Below, piece after piece: positions 11,001 through 23,209 of a stretch of 64,000 nt of DNA. The stretch lies in the NCBI GenBank assembly GCA_947568835.1, contig OX387607.1, positions 11,671,701-11,735,700 on the forward strand, read 5' to 3'. Source of the stretch: Protonemura montana. Its lineage: Eukaryota; Arthropoda; Insecta; Plecoptera; Nemouridae. Each line of letters starts with the position of its first letter. The stretch's first letter is position 1. The notes beneath the pieces are model-generated. The model was given only the letters and a program-made list of their open reading frames with translations, did no database searches and was not told where the DNA came from. The translations under genes and the position numbers were made by a program.

Positions 11001-14000
11001 TAGCCCTAAAACCAAGCAATTTGTTATAATTAATTAGATAAAGCAGATATGAGTCTAAAATCCTTAAGCCAAATTTTCTTTGTAATTTTGCAAGCATCAA
11101 AAAAGTATTATTATTCAGTTAGTCACACAATTTTTTTTCTCTTCCTCTGTAACAGTAAGTGGCATTCAAAAGTTCTTGGTCATTTTCCGACCTTTTTATT
11201 GGTGAAATTGGCCAAACTAAAGCTGCATATTTCATCGATGTCGATTATTTTTATTCGAAATTCTCAAAATTTCAATGTTGCCTAATATTTTTACATTGTT
11301 ATGACCTTGTTCTGAGCTTTACGGCCATTCGGCATCGCTAAAAATCTAAAACACACAGAAGCCACAACAGCACCCTTTTTTTATTTCCCTTCATTGGGAA
11401 ACAGACTCCCTTACCATATCTTAATCCTAGCGAGTGATCTTGGAGCTAGCAGCCAAGTCAGCCGTGATTCTACATGGAATAATCCACGAGGCACATGACC
11501 TCCATGAGCGGGCTTTATTTGCGTAAACATCCGGAGCCGTGGAACGCTTCGCCTCCTCCATCCAAGAAGCCGTGAAAGAAATCGTTAAAGAGTGACTGAA
11601 AAAAAAACTGTTCACTTTTCGAGACGCCGGCCAGCTTGGAGAGTCGTTTAACGACTCTGTTTGTTTAACGAGCGTCATGATCGCAGCGCTCCATGTGCCA
11701 AGAGGGCATATCCGCGCCCCCCTATGTACACAAACTTGGTTCTCTATCTCTCTTTCTCTCTCAATTAAAAGCTAACGTCTACGTACTAAGCGACGAGAGC
11801 TCGTTAAATTGAAAAATGATAGCTTGGGTGAAATCATTTGAAATGCAGTTGGAGTTCGGTCGCCCGTGTTCTGGAGTATTCATTTACATAACTCTTCATT
11901 TGAATGCAAATAGTCTGGAATTGTGTACCGATGTTCTACATAACAAGTACCCTTCAAAAGTCTTTCATAAATGCGATATATCGCGTTCTGTGAACTCAGT
12001 TCTCGAGCAATGCTGTAAAGTTTTAATATTGCATGATATCTACGTGATCGTTTGTTGGTTGAAATACGTAAAGTTTTCAAAATTACTACATTCACAGAAC
12101 TGTTTCAATGAGAAACTAAAATGCACTCGATACAATTTTATAATTATCTCTATAATGAGCGTTTTAATTTGCCCGTGAAAAATGCCCACTTTTCCTAAGG
12201 ATCTTTTGGTGCCAGTATAGGAAAGAGGTCGTAATATCAGAAGCACATTTCATGAAATGGTATCGTAGATGCACTGCACTGGCTCTATCACATTCGGAGC
12301 GTCGAGGGACTCAAAATCCCACACCCAATGGCCTAAATTCCAGACAACCTCGTCTGAAATACTATCTCTTTACGACCCACAGAATGTCGCACAATAACCT
12401 CAATCTCTGACATTACGACCCCGGCCATCGCGATAATAACCATTGTCCGTATTTCATTGCCGCTCTAGAAGGCGCTGGATGGGACTAGATTTAATCGAAT
12501 TGCCGATTTCCGTGCCATGCTTGAAAATCAATAGGGGTGTTCAGTTGATATTGGAACCTCGGGGACCTCTGTGTCTGTCTTATGGGAGAAACAAATACAC
12601 TTTTTATCAGTTTCATTCAGTAATTTCAAAAATACTTTCCATCTAAGCTCTTTATCAATCTAAACTTTATAAAAATCATGTCTCATCCCCAAATTATTAC
12701 CCCTACTCGTCAATCTAAACTCAATCATCGACATGTTATCACGCCATGATGTACCCCTACCATAGCTCCGATTTTATAAAGTGCCTGTCTGCATACCAAA
12801 TTAAAAAAAAAAAAAAAGCGTTGCGTAACAGATAGAGCCCATAACGGCACCATCGACCAACCGTTGATTTTAAAGCGTTTGAGAAAAAAATCTCGTGCCA
12901 CATTTTCATCCTGTCGCCGGCGCCATACTGGCGTCATAATCGTCAGTCATCGTATTCTCTGTTTTCTCTTCTCTCCATTACGGCCGGCAGCAAAGAAAAC
13001 ACCGCCCGATAGAAACACCGGCGTCGAAGATCTGGTCGAGGTTGATATGAACGTTTTAAAATGAGGGTTTTTACCGTAGGTACAATAGATACCCACCAAT
13101 GTCGTCTTGCCACGGGGCTCGGCACAACTTGAAACGTTAGTTGTTGACCTGTTAAAATTTAAACTCTCCAAGTGTGCCCTGGAGAATACAATGGCGGCAG
13201 CAAAAGTTGTTGCCATGGGCACGGAATTTTTATGCTACAGACAGTTTTAAAAGTTTGGTTCTATGATCAATAAGAATAGGAGCTCGCAGATTATAAAACT
13301 TCATCCCTCAAATCTTATTCAAGCTTTCCGAGCTAAATTGTGTATGAATACAAACATTAATGCAAATTTAAATGCAAATGTGAAATACAAATGGATAAAT
13401 AACTTGTTACTGTAAATGTTGTTTATTGTTTGAGTTGATCATACATAGATGATATAAACATAGTCAGTAAAACATATAAACAAGTCAATGCAACAAAATG
13501 AAAATACAAACGTTAAATGTTAAATGCTAAATGAAATATGCTTTTGACTCTCAAAGTCAAAGTTCTACCTGTGGTTCTACACTAAACAATCAAATATAGT
13601 GTCCATCTCTCGATTTTTTTTTAGCTAATTCTTGATACCTGCAATGAAAGTGCTTTGGGAACTTCATTGGCTGACTGGGACCAAGACCAGGCAATCAAAT
13701 CAAAAGTCAATGTCTCAATCATTTGGTCTTGGTACTAATTCTTAGTGCCAATTCTCGGTTTCAGCAAAACAGGCTAGGCCCAGAATCTGTTGGATGAACA
13801 TTTAAGATATCCTTTTGTGGTCCTAATCCTCCAGGAGCGTTTGCTGCGACGCTACGGGATCCAGGACGACAAACAAGAGTGGCTGTTGGTACTTGACGCG
13901 TTCTCCGGGGAGCTGATAACTAGCGCCGGCCTGGAGCGTCTGAACGGCGACCCCGACGGAACGCGCTTTCCCTGGAGTCCACGCAGCTTTGGCGCTGTCC

Positions 14001-17000
14001 TCCGCGACGCGGTCCTCGTCAACGCGGCTGGCGAGCGTCGGGACGCTGCCGATGCTCTTGGTGGGAAAGTCAAGGGGCTTTACTTCTCGGCTAACTGGGT
14101 AGGTATACTACGGATATTGATTGGCTCTGGATTTAATTGCAACTAAATCTGGTTGAAATCTGGATTAAAACTGGACTAAATTTGGATTAAAACTGGACTA
14201 AATTTGGATTATATTTGTACTAAATCTAGATTTAATCTTTAAAACTGGCATAGAACTGGACTGAATTTGGTTGAAAAATTAATATATTTCCCGAAAAACT
14301 GACGAAAACGGCCAAAAAAACAGTGTAGACGTACAACCTTAGGTTATGATTTGTGCTTGCAAATATGCTAATGTTAGTTAGAAAAATGTAACTGATATGG
14401 CTTGTTATAAACTTTTAATAGTGTGAATTTGAAACCGCGATTGCGAAGCGTAACAACTCGTAAACTTTCAAATTTAAATTTGTGCACTTAAAATGCTTAA
14501 TATGGCTACTTTTTCGAATCGAGAACGTTACGGTGCATGCACGGACTTTTATATAGGTCCATGGTGCTGCCATAAATGTTATCTTCCCCCCATCCCCCTA
14601 TCCTGGGGTTATTTTACTCTAGTCCGGGATCAGAGGCTGGTTCAAAGAGTCTCAGAGTAAACACGGTGTAATTAGAATGTAGGTAATTTACCTGCATGAG
14701 CTCCAAGCAGTCGTTCACAATCATTCAACTACCACCTATCTTGCCAACCCGTCAACTAGCCATCTTACTATAAAATGTAGACTTAATGGACTTGGCATCT
14801 AAGAAATTGATGATTTTATATCTACGAAGAGCTAACCCAAGTTCACGTGCATACGCTTGAAATTTTAGCCCCTCGAAGCGAGTTTTTTATGAGCACCTTG
14901 GTTGTCGTTTGAACTTTTATTGCATTTAAATAGGAACACGAAAGTAACTTCATTTTAAATAAGTATTGACATTTATTGGAATTCTCGGGGAATTAGCTAA
15001 TTTACACAAATACCGAGCACTTAGCACTCAGCCACACAATCTTTATGAACTGCTTATTTTCCATTTTATTTACCTCGTGCCCAAGTATTTTTATAATTTT
15101 ATACTTTTCCTACAGTTTTTTTCTTTTTTTTCATCCGAATATCCCCATGGGAATGTTTCCTAGGTCTTATACTTGCAGTAACATAAGAAAGCAGATTGAG
15201 AAGCTCTTTCAGTCGGTAGTCAGACCATAGGCCAGACCTATGAGTTAAACAGACCAAAATAACCAAAGATACCAGAAGTTAGATCTGCCATTGAATCTCA
15301 TATGATTGAACATTTTTGTTTTCGAAGATGGGAACGAAAAATACTATTATTATATAAACATCCCAAGCTAATTTCCATTCTGTTTCCGTGTGCAGTGCCC
15401 GCCGTGCCGAGCTTTCACCCCCCAGCTGATCGAGACATATGCTGCAATTAATGCGGATGAGCAGAGGCTAGAGGTCATCATGGTCAGCTCGGACAGGTGA
15501 GCTTACGGTGTGCAAAACTCTGCCAACAAGTCGCTGCGAAGTGTCCACAGAATTGCATAAAAGTCAAATCAGGCATCGTTGCTGCAATAACCAAAGCTGG
15601 ATGAATATCAGGTTTCTTTTCACATGACAGGCTGGCTTGAAATCATCATGCTTCGGATTCTGAACCATCTCAGACATGTCCACTCTTAAGTTTGTTCAAA
15701 TAAGGGGTTGTGGTTATGTTGACATTGGATACTTCTGTTAGAAAAGAAACTGCACAATTCACAAGATGGCATCGAACTCATTTTGAATTTGTAACCACCC
15801 CATCAGCATTAAAAGTTGCATTTTCAAATTTTGCTCTCATATAGATTTAATATTTAACTGTTATACAATTATTTGGAAAATGCACAGGAAATCATCGCCG
15901 TTCACATTTTCCTTAAGATGTTTGTATATAAGGTCGTGTGAAAATCACTGTGGCACTTTTCCCACTCAACCTCTGCTCTTGAAGCGAGAAATATTGCCAT
16001 GAAAAGCAAAATTAGCCTGAATGTTTCTTTTTATAGTTAAGGTTTGTGCCAAAGCAAATTCCTTAACTATCGAAAGATTCAGGGATTCTTCGGCTAGAAA
16101 ATCTCTGCGTGCCTGGTTTGGCTATACTTGAGTTCTTAGTTTGAAATAAGCATTACATGTCTATAAACAATAGAAAAATAAATAATTTATATTGTAAAAT
16201 ATAAAAATATAATTTGTGCAATTTGTAACCCTTCATATGTGTCGCTTGCAGGAGTCAGGAGTCGTTCGACGCTTACCTCTGCACCATGCCCTGGCTGGCT
16301 GTAACATACGACCAGGCCGACCTGCGCCGCGAACTGGCGTCGCTATTCGGCGTCGGTGGCATCCCGACGCTAGTGCTGCTAGACGCCGACGACCGCGTCA
16401 TCACACTTGAGGGCCGTGCCGAGGTCAACGAAGACCCAGCCGCGATGGTAAGGACATCTGGGTTCGAGCGGGGATCTGAAAAGGTTGGGTGCTTTGGAGC
16501 AGAGCTGGTCAGTTGATGCAGAGCATACAGAACTCATAAGTCTTATTGTCCAATAACACGCAATTGCCCTAACTTAAATTAAGAATTCCTCCGATTTGAT
16601 TCCTCCCTTTTCAACACCTAATCGTGCAACGGGACCACTTAATTATTTCAGGAATGACATAGGACAAGACCAGCTATCTAACTGCCATAGAACAGAATTT
16701 TTGCCCAGTTTTGAAAAAAAGCTAACAATTACAAAAAAATTGGCCTTGATTTATTTGCGTGCAAATGAAGGAAGGGTACCTCCTTGAATTTTTCACAGAA
16801 GATTGAGTATGTGACAAGCTATCGATCCGTGATAGTCTTAATTTTTTGCCCAGCCCTGGACAAAAAAAAGATAACATTTACAAAAATGTTCTTTCTTTTA
16901 ATTTGCGAGCAAATTTTGAATTTTTTTTTGAATTTTTGAATTCCGAAGAATTAATAATCTCTTTGAATTGTTTCCGTGTGCTTTAAATAGCTGGCAGAAA

Positions 17001-20000
17001 TTATTGTTGTAGAGAGAATACTTTCAGCTAATTCTAGCTAATTTGTTTAATACAATCATTCCAGCTTAATGCTTGGACATCTAGATTTCGATGGGGCTGT
17101 CCTCTGCTATTAAGGTATTTGTTCTATTGGATATTATTTTGGATATATTGAATATTATGATATTAACGGATATTTTATTGGATATATTGGATATTATGAT
17201 ATTAATGGATATTTTATTAGATATGAGTATTTTATATTGGATTCTTGCCACGAATAATCGAAAATATAAAACTCGGAAAATATCATGGTATATTGATTTT
17301 CTATCTATCTTCTGTACTCTATCTTCTGTGAAAAATTCAGGGAGGCACCTCCCCTTTATTTTCGAGCAAATAAATCAAATCTACATTTTTGTGAATGTTA
17401 TCCTTGTTTGTTCAGTGCTGGGCGTTCTCTTCGTAGAGGCATGACCACCCTGCGGTACGAGTGATATTGACAATAGCAAAAAAGTATTTTTATGCCTTAG
17501 ATTGGCGTTAAATCTTTATATTAATCAGCCTTAATAACGTCAAAATTATCGTTTTATAAACGCTGTTTATCTGCCAGATTTCGACTGCCCTGTCGCTTCG
17601 ACAAGTCCAGCAATACTACTTTTGCTTGGTGTGCCACTAAATCCAGCAATCGCTACCCGCTAGTACCCAAACGACTGCTGCGATCATGGTGTGATTTCAA
17701 AGAAGGTCCAGAAAACCGGCAGAAAACTTAACATAGACTTGGTATACGGCTCTACCCATTCTTTTCTCAAAGCTAGCACTTATGAAAAGCCTGATCACCT
17801 TTTTTGCGTGGATACAAAAAGAGTCCGTTTGGGTGTAGATACAGGCTCAGTTACAGCTGAGTCACCCTGTTGATGAAGATTTCTGCACTCAAATTTGTAG
17901 TCCTGGGTATACCCCGTTAATATAACCATATCAAAAATCCGCATTGTGGATTATAAAGACGTGAAGTTAGACGGACACAGATGTCCATCCGTATTTAAAA
18001 AATATTCACTTTCATTACTAAATATCGCCTAAAACACAAAAACATACAAATTACATCAAATAAACCCCGCACAAGATGTTCGCAGAGCCAGCACGTTATG
18101 TTCGTATCCGCCAACCCCAATACGCTTAACTTTTACGTTCTCAAAAATAATTACATTTAACCGTATTTCGTGGCTCCTTGATGTAAAGTGTACGGCACAG
18201 AATTTCAACTTGATAACTATCATAACAATATATCCCTACTTTCGTTCATGGAATCTGACTCTCAATGCATAAAGCAACCACGATTTAATAGCTCGTACTA
18301 CGTTTAGGGAGTGAGAAGGTACTGCGCAATCCAACTTAATCCAAAAATATTTGGGAATTATCTCTCCCCCCCCCCCCCCCCCCCCCAATCATCAACCATT
18401 AGGTTGATTGAAAATCACCGTAAACTCTAATTTTTTCAGTACTACACCACTGGTCACAACAAATAATAGAATGCATTGACTTCTCTCCACCTTTCGTGTA
18501 CTGTACAACACAAAGTCAATAGGAACATTTTACTTTACCAACTAAACTCATCGACTGCAAAATACAATCCCTCGCCAAAGTCCCTCGAGACATCCCCGGA
18601 GTGAAGGAGCAGCCAGGCGAATTCTTAGCAAGATGGGCTCCGAGCGCCCAAATTGCTATGTTAACTGTCTCGTATAGAGGGCCTCATTACGTTGAGATCC
18701 GTGCGTCAGAGACAGTGTAGATGGCGTAGAGAAAATTGGACGTTTTAATGGCCTGCCGATTGAATGCGAGTTTCAACAAACTTCCATCCAATTTTTAAAG
18801 TTTCCAAATTAGGGAGACTCGGCTTATTTGAAAGAACCTATACCAACTAGAAGACAGCTTCTAAGAAATTAACAATTCAGTGGTACAAAAGACGGTCCCA
18901 CATTCTCAAACCGGAACCCTTCCAAGTAAATTTCCTCAATTTCTTCAAACAGTCTCGCTTAATTAATGTGTTTTGCCTAAAATAATTACATAATAACGAG
19001 ACTGTGTGCTTCTTGGTAACACTGCGATTCAATTTTGTAAGGACGTAAATTAATTTCAATTCACCTGAAGCGGCATCGCAAATCTTAGAGTTTTCTGTTT
19101 CCTTTACAGAATTTTCCGTGGAAGCCCAAACTGGTGAACATCTTGACCGAACGGTTCGCGGCGAAACTCTCTGAGTGTCCCGCTGTCATCATCTTCATAG
19201 GTGGGTTCTCAATCTCTTTACTTGGGGGTGGTTTCATAAATATAAACATGATATCATTGATCAGAATGGAAAATCGAAGTAAGAGATTAATGTACCTAAG
19301 TTTACATAAGATTTTGTATTTACTGGGCAACTTCCCAATCCTTCCATGCGTTTTCCTGTAATATAGTCCACGTGGAAACTCTCAACTCCTTTTCAGTTCG
19401 AGCTATGGAACCTGCGTGATTGATGACGATTGACGAGATATCATGCGGTTTGGGGAAACGAAAGTAAACCGAAAAGACAAACAATTGACATGCACATTCA
19501 AGATTCCATCAACTAAGATCGAATGCCGATTGTCAACTCACGGATTGGATCCCTTGCATTGCCAATCCATCTTGATATATGTTCATACGATTGGAGATTT
19601 CAAGTATTTGACATGTTAGAGCACCAAAGCAGTCTTTGACAGGTCGTATCCCTGTCTTCCTTGAAAGCAAACAAAGCTCTCAAAATTCCCCCATTGTTAC
19701 TAGAAGACAATTACCTTGACTTTTATTTTTTTACGCACCTGTAATTAACATACCTACAACACATTGCATTATAACAATCAGCACCAATGTCTTAGATCGC
19801 CTGTCTAAGATCTATCATGTCTAAGATCCAACTTGTCTAGGATCCGTCTTGTCTAAGATCCATCTGGTCGGTCACATCGGCCTGATTTTAGATGGCGACG
19901 ACGAGGAGACAGAGTTTGCCAAGTCGGCGCTGCAGCCCGTGGCTGAAATGCAGAACGCCGCCCTCGGTGACGACCACAAGCTCATGTTCCTCGTCGGCTG

Positions 20001-20850
20001 CGACGTACGTACACATGCAACTCTCAATTGAGTGGTAGGACAAGGAACCTCTCGGTGTTGGATGACTCCCAGGAAAACAAAGCAGCTTCCAGGTTCTGGA
20101 ACGAAGGCTGTTTGGATCCTTTACAACTTGAAAGGCTTTGACGGTCGTTTGAGGTGTTTGGCAATACCAAAATGACATGTGTTCACAAGCATTGGGGTAC
20201 TTTTTTCTTCACATTTTTTAAAAATGTGTCTGAGTAAGAAATAAAAGAAGCCAGAACCATAGGAAGCTTCTTCTCATCCTTTCATAATAAATTCTTAAGT
20301 GGATGAATTAGGGGGGAGGATGAGGTTCATGGTAATGACGTCCTACAGATAAACCCATTTTCAGGGTCTTGAAAACGAAAAAAGCATAGGTTTTTTGGTG
20401 TTTTTCAAGCCCTCGTCGGCCCTAAAAATACATATTGATGCGTCGTTTGTCGAACTTTTTAGTCGTTTTAATAGAGCCGCTAAACTCAATACAAAATGCC
20501 GAAGCCGGGCAAACAAGCACATACAAACTTTCGATATCGGGTATGAAAATTACCATGCAAGAATACCAAAAAATATTTGAGTCTCCCCAAAGATAGTTCG
20601 CCTCCTGTTAAAAACATTACTAATCGTAGAAGTCGCCTTCTCTGTGCAGAGCGACGCCAGCGACCGCCTTCACGAGTTCTTCTCACTGGACGACGCCGTC
20701 CCCCTGGCGACGCTGGTCGACCTTCCCACCAATCGCGTCGCGACGCTGCTCGACGAGGTGACGTCACAAAGCATCGAGGCCATGGTGCGATCCTTCCGCG
20801 ACGGCACGCTCGAGATGCGACCCGTCATCGCCGACACCTTCACCACATAG
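7947..20850 (+). CDS. Nxn: Nucleoredoxin (thioredoxin-like oxidoreductase), complete, 8 exons
   Basis: Exons 7947-8075, 9507-9695, 13835-14098, 15396-15496, 16252-16447, 19110-19200, 19892-20004 and 20650-20850 give 427 codons plus stop, close to the 435 aa I recall for human nucleoredoxin. All introns are GT-AG with consistent phase. Domain 1 (about residues 1-150) is a thioredoxin-like fold without a CxxC pair and ends in a TRFPW motif. Domain 2 (about 180-295) has YFSANW-CPPC (W194, C195, C198), the MPWLAV motif and the GGIPTLVLLD cis-proline loop (P266), then NFPW. Domain 3 (about 300-427) is the PDI-like C-terminal region. Family knowledge: nucleoredoxin is a cytosolic/nuclear disulfide reductase that binds Dishevelled and restrains Wnt/beta-catenin signalling. 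The start ATG has A at -3 and G at +4. The order of domains and the motifs make this a confident call. Confidence 0.95.
8226..8381 (+). repeat. Interspersed repeat family R1, copy 1
   Basis: It begins with the hairpin TGCTACCGTCGTAGCA, then an inverted repeat AGCACCAC/GTGGTGCT around ACCGGTT, and ends GTAGCACCATGGTAGCAC. The same arrangement recurs at 33697-33800, 34711-34846 (-), 60884-60942 (-) and 61045-61190. It lies in nucleoredoxin intron 1. No coding capacity. Confidence 0.7.
9507..9695 (+). CDS. Nxn: Nucleoredoxin exon 2
   Basis: Acceptor ACCTCTCCAG, donor GTATGG, 63 codons, phase 0 at both ends. Encodes VGAYCVAENGGNLKR through FPWFALEGVDRK. At the place where a thioredoxin active site would lie it has a lone Cys and no CxxC. 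Confidence 0.85.
9696..13834. other. Nxn: Nucleoredoxin intron 2
   Basis: A 4.1-kb intron. Short ORFs on both strands (for example 12947-13222 minus) show no recognisable domain and no splice-supported continuation. I see no additional gene in it. Confidence 0.7.
13835..14098 (+). CDS. Nxn: Nucleoredoxin exon 3 (end of domain 1, start of domain 2)
   Basis: Acceptor AATCCTCCAG and donor GTAGGT, 88 codons, phase 0 at both ends. Encodes ERLLRRYGIQDDKQEW, the TRFPWSPRSF motif, and ends at VKGLYFSANW, so the active-site Trp is the final codon. An upstream in-frame stretch exists, but the acceptor chosen preserves the family alignment. Confidence 0.9.
14161..14226. repeat. 22-bp minisatellite in nucleoredoxin intron 3
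   Basis: Three units of 22 bp: 14161-14182 and 14183-14204 are identical (TGGATTAAAACTGGACTAAA plus TT) and 14205-14226 is diverged. More degenerate units flank it on both sides. Confidence 0.9.
15396..15496 (+). CDS. Nxn: Nucleoredoxin exon 4 (CPPC active site)
   Basis: Acceptor CGTGTGCAG, donor GTGAGC, phase 0 to 2. It opens directly with the catalytic CPPC (C195 and C198) followed by RAFTPQLIETYAA and VIMVSSD, the beta-strand that follows the active-site helix in this family. Confidence 0.93.
16252..16447 (+). CDS. Nxn: Nucleoredoxin exon 5 (MPWLAV and cis-proline loop)
   Basis: Acceptor GCTTGCAG, donor GTAAGG, phase 2 to 0. Encodes SQESFDAYLCTMPWLAVTY and FGVGGIPTLVLLD, the two best-known nucleoredoxin/tryparedoxin signatures, with the cis-Pro at residue 266. 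Confidence 0.95.
17129..17244. repeat. 39-bp AT-rich minisatellite in nucleoredoxin intron 5
   Basis: Units at 17129-17167, 17168-17206 and a diverged third from 17207 share GGATATTTTATTGGATATAT followed by an ATTATGATATTAA core. Because 39 is a multiple of three, the repeat reads as an open Ile/Leu/Asp-rich frame. That is a by-product and not a gene. Confidence 0.85.
19110..19200 (+). CDS. Nxn: Nucleoredoxin exon 6
   Basis: Acceptor CCTTTACAG, donor GTGGGT, phase 0 to 1. Encodes NFPWKPKLVNILTERF (the domain 2 to 3 junction) and CPAVIIFI, the first strand of the C-terminal domain. Confidence 0.92.
19789..19866. repeat. 16-bp tandem repeat before nucleoredoxin exon 7
   Basis: Five units of GTCTAAGATCCATCTT type start at 19789, 19803, 19819, 19835 and 19851, the last four at exact 16-bp spacing. 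It ends 25 bp upstream of the exon 7 start, where the branch point and polypyrimidine tract are expected. Confidence 0.9.
19892..20004 (+). CDS. Nxn: Nucleoredoxin exon 7
   Basis: Acceptor CTGATTTTAG, donor GTACGT, phase 1 to 0. Encodes DGDDEETEFAKSALQPVAE and HKLMFLVGCD, matching the acidic loop, helix and strand of the nucleoredoxin third domain. The acceptor lies 25 bp after a 16-bp tandem repeat. Confidence 0.9.
20650..20850 (+). CDS. Nxn: Nucleoredoxin exon 8 (stop codon)
   Basis: Acceptor TCTCTGTGCAG, phase 0, 66 codons and TAG. Encodes SDASDRLHEFFSLDDAVP and TLVDLPTNRVATL, ending in VIADTFTT. It corresponds to the C-terminal part of the PDI-like domain. Confidence 0.92.
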   Translation, partial: SDASDRLHEFFSLDDAVPLATLVDLPTNRVATLLDEVTSQSIEAMVRSFRDGTLEMRPVIADTFTT

Positions 20851-21073
20851 ACGCGACGACGACGCCAACGACGACGCTGACACTGACATCTGCTAGCTGG
20901 AAAAACAAATTTACACAGAATACAGAACAGGAAATATAAATCGATTAGCCTGCTGGAGCGGAGGTTGGCTGTGATTGGTAATTTTATCGTCACGTGCAAG
21001 TTTTATTGCAGTAGGTGAGAATTAAATTACTTTAATGGTGGCACATAAATGTTGTACGGCCATTTCAGATGAT

Positions 21074-21079
21074 AATAAA
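21074..21079 (+). terminator. Probable nucleoredoxin poly(A) signal
   Basis: First AATAAA seen after the nucleoredoxin stop at 20850. The cleavage site is not directly visible. Confidence 0.5.
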
Positions 21080-21539
21080 TATGCTAACCTAGGGTATGGA
21101 ACTATCAAAGAAGCCAAGCCCACGTTCACTTCTGATTCTGCCAACCCTTTGTAGTGGAGTACCAGCGATTTTCAAGCAAGCAGCTCAGCCGTAGAGAGTA
21201 GGTCGAGTAGTGTTTCTTATTTTCTTGTCTGTGATTCCCGATGTCGCAACGGAAGCTTTAAGCAGATCGAATTTCCGGTACATTTACAAACGATGGCGAA
21301 TTCGTCTGACTTTTGGGGAACACCATTGTGAAGTTGTTTACTTTTAACAGTTTTTTTCTTTGGTCACATAGACTTTCCCTGGGGGGGGGGGGGTTATTGT
21401 TTTATTTGCGTTTGTGGGCTGTTTCATAAAGTTTAATACGTGTTCAAGGTCATACCATAAGACCTCGAATTTGAGTCCTGCTCCGTGCAAGTTTGGGCTC
21501 ACCTTAACTACAGACCCTAAGACATAGGATAGCATAGCA

Positions 21540-21760
21540 AAGGTAAGCCCCAAACGAGCCCGGGGTTGCATGCCGATGCCTTGGGGAAGCCAAGGTTTGC
21601 CAAAAGCGTGCTGGGATTGGAACGTCGATTTTCCGATTGAAGGCTTAAATGTGCCCCAAACGTGCTCGGGGTGGCACACCAATTTCCCTTGGGGAGGCTA
21701 AGGTGAGCCCCAAACGTGTTAGAAGTGACACAGCATTTTTGGTCCAACTTTTCCAAAGGT
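21540..21760. repeat. Roughly 54-bp minisatellite, four units
   Basis: Units start near 21540, 21592, 21648 and 21700, each with a form of AAGGTGAGCCCCAAACGTG, and spacing of 52-56 bp. On the minus strand part of the array reads as an open frame with the repeated peptide TFGAHLSL about every 18 residues. Confidence 0.75.
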
Positions 21761-21882
21761 GATGGGTATGAAAGTGTTACGCCAATGGCTGTAAAAACGT
21801 TTTAAACATCTGACAGGATCAAAATTCTCATCAGCCCGAGCAAAAACCAAGCGTTCACATGGGTTAACCACTCAGAATTGAA

Positions 21883-22350
21883 ATGATTAAATCGGAGAAA
21901 TTTGTGAGTGTAACAAATCATTTGAATTCAGTTCAGGATGGTCAGTGTATGGCTTCCCAGCCCTGGCCACCCGTCATCACCGCATTTCACTTCCCTGAGG
22001 ATGACGGGACAATTTGTTTCCATTATGCAACGCCACGTGGTTCTTACAGACCAGGGAGCGAGTTACGTGAACAGCGTCCCGAATTCTCCAGGAAACCCAT
22101 GGGAGACGTCGCAAGGCTGGTCCACGTGATTTGCCAATTAAATTCGTGCCGCCAGAACGCCGGCCTCTATCTCCTTGGCCGTTTCCTGGACGTAGGAGGA
22201 CGAATCTGTCTTGAGCCCACCCACCCGAAGGAAGAGGTTGACAGTGTTGTCAGCTCAAGGTTACTTACCTCGCATACACCTGTCATTGTCCAATTTTTTT
22301 TTTATGTGAAGCGGCAAAGAAATAAGCCAGGCGTTGTTACACCAGCTTGA
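21883..22350 (+). other. 155-codon open frame, no recognised product
   Basis: The longest open frame in the nucleoredoxin-receptor intergenic space. It starts MIKSEKFVSVTNHL and contains PEDDGTICFHYATPRGSY. I recognise no domain, transmembrane segment or signal peptide, and see no promoter or splice support. It could be a fragment of a repeat or chance. I would not treat it as a gene without expression evidence. Confidence 0.15.
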
Positions 22351-23209
22351 TATTTTCCCCCAAAAGCATGTTGGTCAGCTGGCACCGTTCCCGCGTGATG
22401 TATTTCTGTTATTCAAAAATATGTGAAGGCCAGCAATAGAAATTTGTGATTTCCATCGTAATTCATTTGTGTGTATAGCATCTCGCCATGTACATTAATT
22501 ATTTAAAAATAGGTCAATAGTTAAAGCTACATCATTAATTAAACATAGATAATAAATAGTAGTTTATAGACAATTGATTGATCATTAAAATTTCAGATTG
22601 AAAGTAGAACTAGCCCGATGGGTATGATACCAATTATTTTCAGTAATTACAATTTAGCCAGGTCAATTACTATGTCTATAATTAATGCCAAAGATTGCTT
22701 CATTATACAAAAATAAACTGTCTTCTTTAAGGATCTGATCCTGGCTTTCAAGGAGAAGGACCAATTGCTTTAGGGAACTATTTTAATGTGGTTATGCCAT
22801 ACATATTATTAATATTGCATGATAGCAATAAGCACTCTTGAATAAATGTTTTCAAGCTCATCTCCTTGCTGTTTAATTTGGTTTTTGTTGGCCTTCCCCC
22901 CCCCCCCCCCCTCTCTCCTCAACCTCTCATAACCCACGGATTAATCAAGCTCCTAACGTCTAGATTAGCCAATTCAGAAAATAGAACTCCAGTTCTCCAA
23001 CTTGCATCATGACTTAGAAAAATTGGATTGATTTTCTGGTTCGACAACTAGTCCTTTGGCACCGGGCTTACAAGGTGTCGTCAGTGAAAAAATGGGTGCA
23101 ATGATGAGAATCATTTTGAACGTTACCTTGCCTAAACGGAAATCCGATGTGAACGTAGTAGCCTTCTTTTGTAAAGAGAACAACGTAGACAACAGGATTA
23201 TCTTCACAA

